This document shows, piece by piece, positions 58,301-64,000 of a stretch of 64,000 nucleotides of DNA; the first letter of the stretch is position 1; each line of letters starts with the position of its first letter. This stretch comes from Mesodorylaimus sp. YZB2_4 (Eukaryota > Nematoda > Enoplea > Dorylaimida > Dorylaimidae). Where the stretch lies: NCBI GenBank assembly GCA_030248295.1, contig JASANH010001344.1, positions 1-64,000 on the forward strand. Direction: 5' to 3'. Under the pieces are notes generated by a model that saw only the letters and a program-made list of their open reading frames with translations, had not been told where the DNA came from and did no database searches. Made by a program: the position numbers and the translations under genes.

Positions 58301-61300
58301 TCAAATTCAAATCCAAATCCAAATCATTCAGATTTTTTTGGTGAAATCTTCGAATTATATTGGCATTCATTCCCAAAATCCAAGTTCCCCTTATTAGTAC
58401 TGGCCGATCACATCGATTGAACCAGTCCCAAACCATGGACAATGGCCACTCACTTTGGTAACGTTTTGGTCAAAAGTGCAGCAACATTCTCCGTATTCTT
58501 CTTGGTCGGACAAAATACGAGGCACGATGAGGCAGGAACCACTTCGAGTACTAAATCGCTGATGCCATCCGGATCCATTGTGCTTTTCTGAAAATATGGA
58601 AACGATCCAGAAACATTAAGTTGCAAAATGAACACAAATATGACAAGATTCCCACGCTTGGCACTGCCAGGTTTGCTCATGTATAGCAAAGTTCTACATG
58701 TTTGGGCGGCCCTTCCATTTTCGAACATTCGATGAAGAAACTGTATTTCTAGCTGTTTCACGAAAAATGGTTGGCTATTTTGAGAAAATCTGCTTGTCTA
58801 AATTTCTCATCTTAGAGCAGAGTAAATATGATTTTTCAATAATGGGGAAAGACTGAAGATGGGGCTGCTCCCCTCCGTTCGAATATGGTTTCTGACCCGA
58901 AACCTTTTTGGAACCTTAAAATTTTGACAGGAATGCACTAACGAGGGCGGGATCGCAATCTCGACGTTTAGGGCATGGGGATTCTGCATAAAACATGGCT
59001 AAAGCACGCTAGCCTGGAAGGTACTGTCTCTTTATCATAGCCTGTAGCAGGTCTTTGCACAGTCTCGGGGTCGGGGATGACTGAAAATTCCGATCCCGAC
59101 CCATCGTTAGAATGCATTTGGCGCCCCAGGCAGTGTTCATAAAACAATACATACATCAGAATGGATTTTCCGAAGTAATTTTAACCCTTACTTGGTCTAA
59201 CTCTTGGGTCCAGAGACCCAACGTATCTCACAACACAGGGCGAAATGGTTTCATCTGCATATCTCGACAACCGGCCATTATTATGCAAAATCGTTTTGTA
59301 GGATCATAGGTTGATAGGTAGGGCATGCCAATACCAAAAATTTTAAAAATCTATCACGCGGTTCTCAAATGGCGGCCCAAAAACCCCCAAAAAAGTGCAC
59401 AGAAACAATAATCACTGCAATTGTAACATGAATCGTACAAAAGGAAGAATTATATTCTGGCCAAGGCATCGCATTCCCAGTCCTCAAATCTCAAACAAAC
59501 ATACTAAATTCAACCAGAAGGTATACTAGGCCAAACTAAGCTTCAGTCAAGCCAAACTAGTCCCACTTACCGCACCAACCACTTTCCGATCAAATTGTAA
59601 AATCTCATTGAATGTTGATCCAGTCGAAGATGGACGAACTCCAAATATAGTATTGCCCAATTTCACACATTCCGTCAGAGGGACCTACGAGATGGCAGGA
59701 GTTGGCATAGTACAGTTTCAAGTTACAGCGTGTCAATACCGCGTTACAGCGTGACCGGGGTCGTGGCCTAGCGGGTTCTCACGCTGTGTGCGCACTTAGA
59801 GGGGAGGGTTCGACTCCCGCCTCGGCACAAAATGATTGTCGTTTATTGAGTTCCTTGGCCCTCGAGTGCGCCTTATGATGCTTGGCTATGAATTATGACA
59901 TGACATGACATGACATATTGTACGTTTCTCAATGCAGGCATGTGATGTACGGGTAAGGTGCCGGTTTCACAATCACCCAGTCCTATCCTACATCATCGTG
60001 CTCTGACCGTCCTTAGTTTAGGACATGTCCTGAATGATTGCGAAAAACACTAGAATACGAAACCTATTTTTTTCCTTTAGGTATCTCAATTTTAGAATCT
60101 TTTGCTGCTGGTGCCTACAGAACCAGTATGGACATAGGGGCCCCCCAGCATCGACCGATCCACTGATCCGGCTGAACCGATCCGTTGATCCAGGGGGTGG
60201 ATCGGTTCCCGATCTGATCCAACTGCCTAGATCGGCCAGATCGGCCTAGATCGGCCTAGATCGGCCAGATCGACAACTAAACTTTTTCTCGCTTCATCTG
60301 CTGGGGAATGATAAAGTGTTGCATACTATAATGAGAAAGTCACGTTTTTTTCTCTCATATCAGCATTTAATCCCGCTTTAGGCGCTGGTTAGCTCTCCTA
60401 TGTCTTTCGTTTGGTCTGATAGAGAGTTACAACGAAGAACCAGGGCAGGTTGATGAGGACGCAGTGCCAAACACGTCATCCCCACCAATCTTGTATTCTA
60501 TGAAGCGGATCAGCCGGATCGGATCGGGATCCAGGCCTAGGGTCGGATCGGTCGATGCTGGAGAGCAATCCATCACTTCGCATCTGGACCTTGCCCCTAC
60601 TTGTATACAAGGAGAGAGACCTCCCTCCTCATTCACTTCGCAGTGGCTACTCATCTCGATTCCCGTCTTAGGCACGGCCATACCTGCCTGCCCATCTATA
60701 GAGACCAGTCGTCCATTTTACGACTCAACCCACACCAGAGGTTCGACTATTTGCCCAGCTTACAACTAGACATTCTTTGGGCGCGCCCTCTGCTGATCCA
60801 CTAGCTTGCCCATGCACATCCAAGAATACTCGCTCTCGCTCCTAACTTACAGGGCGGAAATCGCTAGTGAATAAATCTGCGTCCATGAATGTTTGCAATT
60901 CGTCCACATTGCTCAACGTAGCGCTGAGGCCAATAATTTGAGTGGTTTCTGCAAAAACTGAATTTTTAAACTAAATCAAACTTTCACCTCGATTGTATCA
61001 CCATCACTTCCAACACCCATAGGGCATATCACAGTTAAATACACCTTTTTCAAGCCCTCACATTCACACTTTTCAGCTCAAGCATGTACAGGGTCCCTCT
61101 GCTGGTAAATTGAGCACGCCTGTGTTTTCCCACGTCACCCTGAGAATGGTTTCTCCCTTCCAGATGGTGATGAGCTGAGAACTCGTGCACAACGCTCCTC
61201 TATCAGGTCAGGTTATGAGTGATACCATAGCTACAGTACAGTGCACGCACTGATTGAAACAAAGCAGCAGTGCAATGAACTCACTTGCAGCCACTTTCAA

Positions 61301-63806
61301 CGTCGTTATCACTTGCTCCAGTTTAGCGCCCCGATTCCTTCCTTCGCCCAGCATGTGAACCTGAAAAATGAAGTTACAAAGAATGCTTTTACTCATCGCC
61401 AGTGCCGTCGTACTGATTCTTCGCCGTATTCCGACCAAGCATTCAAGCTTCCCTTACTAATCGATAATAGCATTCGTTGAAGATCAGCAATTATCAGGGC
61501 TGTGCCTGGGATCGGAACTAGTACGGTTAGAAGTCACAGGGTTCACACAATAAGCGGAAAATAATTCTGACTGATTTCCTGATTTGAAGGTTTTCCACAA
61601 AAAATTTAATTTTTCTTTTACACAGTCCCACAGCTGCTAATTTTAACTGATTTACTGACTTGCAGCATGATCAACGCGTACACAAAAGGGCGGGTGACTC
61701 GAAATTTGAAGGGCGAGTGTTCGACTCGCGGGCCAATAAATCATTTCGTGTAAAATGTGTCCTTTTACCCTCGAGTGGGCAAAAGCGTTTGGTGATGTGG
61801 TAAAACATGAACATGATGATGAAGGGCTAAACTTTACTTTACAGAAAGTATCGAATTTTAAAAAACAAATAATACCAACGTTTTTAGCACTGCTGAAAGC
61901 CCTTAAAACCGTTATAATTTTGTGGCGGTCAAGCCACAAAAATATCTTAAATTTTATTGCGTTTCCGCATAGGCTTATGTGAAGGAAGCACGTGCAAATA
62001 AGAGGGACAAGCCGGCTAAGTATTCTGTTTCTTCGGAGGGACGACTCAGAGGGACTAGAGGTTTAGACCACCCTGAGCACGCCCTCCCAATGGCAATGAA
62101 CTTGAGCCTCGGGGGTCTGGGGGGGGGGGGAGAGCCCTCTTTAGCCGAAATTGAGGGCCCTATCTTCAAAAGCTGTTTTTTGGTGCATAGTACTTTCTGG
62201 CACATGGTGGAGCTTAAGCGTGTATGCGCTAAAAAAGTTTTCTCCATCGGCCGGCCTGAGCCACACCGACAGTGATTCGCGCTCTAACTTCGACCTTTCA
62301 TCGCTGATTTTCCGCGTAAAGAAAGGTGACCGCCGCGAAATTTCAATTGATTAGAGAGTTTTCAGGGGTGCTGGAGAAAACAGAATCATTAGTTTTTGAA
62401 AATTCGATACTTTCCATCAAGAAAATTGGTGCCATTTGAAGCCTAAAATCACAATTTCGCACTCTTTCCCTGATTTTGGCTCCAAAATTCCTAGTTTCTC
62501 AGTTTTTCAAGACATTTCTCCGATTTCAAGATCTTTCTGGTTTTCCAACCTTCTATGAACCCTGAGTTATGAAGATACTTTGCATGCAGAGAGCCGCATG
62601 TGCCTCATCAAGCGGTGCAGCTATTAGAGGCATCAGATAAGCGGTGAGCCAGGCTTGCTTCTATGCAAGCATTAAGTGGGTGGGATGATAAAGGAAGAGA
62701 TGGGAATGAGGGCCAGTGTAACCAAGCCTGACAGGGTGGGAGAGAGACAAAAACCCCGACGGGGCAGGTGAGTCTTGCGACTCTATCTGCGACTGAAACA
62801 TCAACCTGATAGCTGACCTCTCCCAGACAGGGGAGATCAATTACTCTCTGTCGCTCGCCATGGCCAACCAGGCACGGCACGAGGGTTACACCGGGATCCC
62901 TGTCCGGACGGACGCTTTCCAAGTCGTCTGTCGCCTGACATTCCCATGCGTGGTGAGATTCCATTCATTCCGCACTCCCCTCTATTCTCATGGCTTGTCA
63001 GTGGGAGCCACTGATCGCCCCAGCTGGGGAAACCTCAACCCCTCGGGGTAATGTTTCAGCACCAGGCATCAGGCACCAGGTTTGGTCGCAGGACTAGCCT
63101 TGCTCCCCCTGACTTGGGTCGATCGCATTCTTTCCTGCCAAACATGGTTGCATCCCCTACCTCGTCAATGATCACCATTCCGACGCTATCGATCCGTTTG
63201 GACTTGATCAAGCTATTAATCAACAACTGACTCTTCTCGATAGTCGCCACATAAACAGAATTCCTGTTACAACGACGCTTGATCGGTGGGATTCGACCGC
63301 GTGATCCAGCGTATTCTTCCACTAAAAATCCCGATTTTGCATCGAGTAGAGCTTGAAGAGATTTGATCTGAAAATGACACGGCTGTATTACACACTATAG
63401 TGTGATTCCGGCGGAGTCGTTCTAAAATTGCACTGTTCGGGCAGGGGCGAAAATTAAAACCAAAATGAAACATGAATTTTTCGGCTTAATATATATACAA
63501 TGTGTGAGATTAAATTTTAAGGTTTCTTTTAGTTTTAAAATATTTAACAATACTTGCAGTATCAATAATTGCTTCTCGAAAAGTGTGCAATTTCTAACGC
63601 AAATCTTCTGAAAGCCTTCTTTAAACTTACTTTTTCCTGCACAATAGAAACAAATGGTAAAATGAATAAAGCGTCTTTGTCGCGACATAATGTTTTCAAA
63701 ATCAGGATTTCGGCCAATAAAGTTTTTCCCCCGCTAGTTGGTAAGGAAACGATAAAATTTCGACGCGGATTACGCATTTGCTGCAACAAGCATTGTTCTT
63801 GCCATT
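52344..63806 (-). CDS. helq: HELQ-type superfamily 2 DNA helicase, 5'-truncated by window edge
   Basis: Sixteen phase-consistent exons were read: 63806-63631, 63367-63161, 61360-61285, 60948-60851, 59684-59571, 58587-58454, 58157-57900, 57659-57518, 56103-55999, 55928-55715, 54717-54560, 54503-54402, 54342-54175, 53257-53144, 52802-52668, 52451-52344 (TGA). About 768 residues result, matching HELQ from the helicase core to the C-terminus. Motifs in order: Walker [23 protein letters not shown] split by an intron between E and [45 protein letters not shown]. Winged-helix/ratchet regions and a C-terminal helix-hairpin-helix (L-P-R-R-Q-A-N-Q-I) follow. HELQ is a 3'-5' helicase of fork repair and end-joining, paralogous to POLQ; no polymerase domain follows. 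Introns carry SINEs, TTAA-element copies and a perfect hairpin. The N-terminal exons lie beyond 64000. Confidence 0.93.
53965..54030 (-). repeat. Degenerate SINE tail in HELQ intron
   Basis: GCTCATGTTTGACTTTATCACCAAACTCGC and CGCCCACTCGG-like sequence resemble the SINE tail at 44789-44830 with several differences. It lies between HELQ exons 13 and 14. Confidence 0.45.
55071..55112. repeat. Perfect 15-bp hairpin in HELQ intron
   Basis: AATCGATAATCTAAT at 55071-55085 is followed by a 12-nt loop and its exact reverse complement ATTAGATTATCGATT at 55098-55112. It lies in the intron between 55715 and 54717. Confidence 0.75.
56925..57205 (-). mobile_element. TTAA-element relative in HELQ intron
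   Basis: GTGTTTTTGATCGATATCTC, ACGAAATCCCA, CCATGTCCCGCATGCTGGGG, AATGGCGCC, GTAGTTTTGTAGAACCGCGA and GAACTATCTT follow the order of 26440-26700. The other half of the element is missing. Confidence 0.65.
57378..57448 (-). repeat. tRNA-like sequence, probably SINE head
   Basis: On the minus strand: GTCCTGGTGGTGTAGATAATGG (A-box-like) then, after a very short gap, GCGGGTTCGAGCCCCAC (B-box). The spacing is too short for a full anticodon arm, so this is a degenerate tRNA or SINE remnant. It lies just 3' of the HELQ exon at 57659-57518. Confidence 0.45.
59181..59500 (+). mobile_element. TTAA-element copy in HELQ intron
   Basis: It starts TTAACCCTTACTTGGTCTAAC and follows, inverted, the 27003-26690 half of the element in the WTAP-like gene (ACCCAACG, ACAGGGCGAAA, CATATCTCGACAACC, ATAGGTTGATAGGTAGG, GGTTCTCAAA.GGCGGCCC). 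The far end is lost. It shows that the TTAACCC terminus is a real element boundary. Confidence 0.75.
59755..59910 (+). repeat. tRNA-derived SINE in HELQ intron
   Basis: Head: GTGGCCTAGCGGG (A-box) and GGGTTCGACTCCC (B-box), with partial acceptor-stem pairing between ACCGGGG and CCTCGGC. A tail with GGCCCTCGAGTGCGCCTTATG follows, ending in a (TGACA)n run at about 59896-59916. It is the most tRNA-like copy, but lies inside an intron and carries the SINE tail, so it is not called as a tRNA gene. Confidence 0.65.
60140..60280. repeat. GATCGG-rich tandem and inverted repeats
   Basis: The decamer GATCGGCCTA is tandemly repeated at about 60234-60265. The preceding GATCGACCGATCCACTGATCC-type sequence is inverted and reappears near 60510-60570 (GGATCGGATCGGGATCC, GGTCGGATCGGTCGATGCTGG). 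It lies within a HELQ intron. Confidence 0.55.
61668..61822 (+). repeat. tRNA-derived SINE in HELQ intron
   Basis: GGGCGAGTGTTCGACTCGCGG (B-box region), TTTCGTGTAAAATGTGTCC, ACCCTCGAGTGGGCAAAAGC, GTTTGGTGATGTGGTAAAAC, ATGAACATGATGATG. This is close to the copy at 44789-44951 in opposite orientation; the 5' part of the head is lost. Confidence 0.75.
62780..63145. repeat. Family A repeat, inverted pair in HELQ intron
   Basis: 62780-62880 (GACTGAAACATCAACC, CTCCCAGACAGGGGAG) is the minus orientation and 62985-63145 (CAGCTGGGGAAACC, GGTAATGTTTCAG, GACTTGGGTCG) is the plus orientation. Together they form a foldback about 365 bp long, ending just before the HELQ exon at 63161. Confidence 0.5.
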
Positions 63807-64000
63807 CTAAAATGAACAAAGAAATCAAACACTTTCAGTGAAAATGAGAAGAAATTTAAAAACGCTAAACGAAAGGGTGTAGGCTAGTATCGCCATTCGC
63901 GTCACCGCCGTCAATGCCCATACACTGGGGAGATAAAGCACAATGAGAAAAGATAGTAGGGCGCGCTGCCATACTGCGATTATATTATCGAGCGCAGAAG

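Noticed and set aside
59755..59830. tRNA gene call
   Set aside because: A and B boxes are present, but the acceptor stem mispairs and the SINE tail follows, so it is a tRNA-derived repeat.

Overview
The window is eukaryotic genomic DNA with spliced genes separated by repeat-rich spacer. The best guess for the host is a nematode (about 0.7 confidence). The reasons are two chemoreceptor-like seven-helix genes of the nematode serpentine type, many introns ending in TTTCAG or TTTTAG, a DBL-1/BMP-like ligand, an eight-cysteine tetraspanin, and many scattered CTACAGTA-type words. A WTAP homologue argues against Caenorhabditis itself. No prokaryotic operon, CRISPR array, viral gene or rRNA gene was seen.

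Layout. 1-10.8 kb: mostly spacer, with a signal-peptide exon (2877), a broken chemoreceptor (3220-3609), and exons for small cysteine-rich secreted peptides (5.4-5.8 kb and 8.8-8.9 kb). 10.8-16.4 kb, minus: a six-exon TspanC8 tetraspanin with a very long cytoplasmic tail. 16.4-26 kb: repeats. 26.0-27.1 kb, minus: the 3' part of a WTAP-like m6A-writer subunit, interrupted by a 0.6 kb TTAA-flanked element. 28.5-29.3 kb: a MITE-like element with about 103 bp inverted ends. 32.4-34.2 kb, plus: an intact two-exon serpentine receptor. 34-41 kb: spacer ending in a dense cluster of CTTATCA (TGATAAG) sites. 41.2-43.8 kb, plus: a two-exon BMP-type TGF-beta ligand lacking the inter-chain cysteine. 45.9-48.6 kb, minus: an orphan class A GPCR with a 400-residue tail. 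48.6-52.3 kb: spacer with one possible cysteine-rich ORF. 52.3-63.8 kb, minus: the last 16 exons of a HELQ helicase, whose 5' end lies beyond the window.

The genes do not form an operon. One functional link stands out: TspanC8 tetraspanins (TSP-12/TSP-14) promote BMP signalling in C. elegans, and here a TspanC8 gene and a BMP ligand gene lie about 25 kb apart. The rest look like independent genes: DNA-repair helicase, RNA-modification cofactor, receptors and secreted peptides. Exon boundaries below were read by eye from reading frame, GT/AG sites and protein-family resemblance. No alignment was run, so residue-level claims are stronger than ortholog claims.
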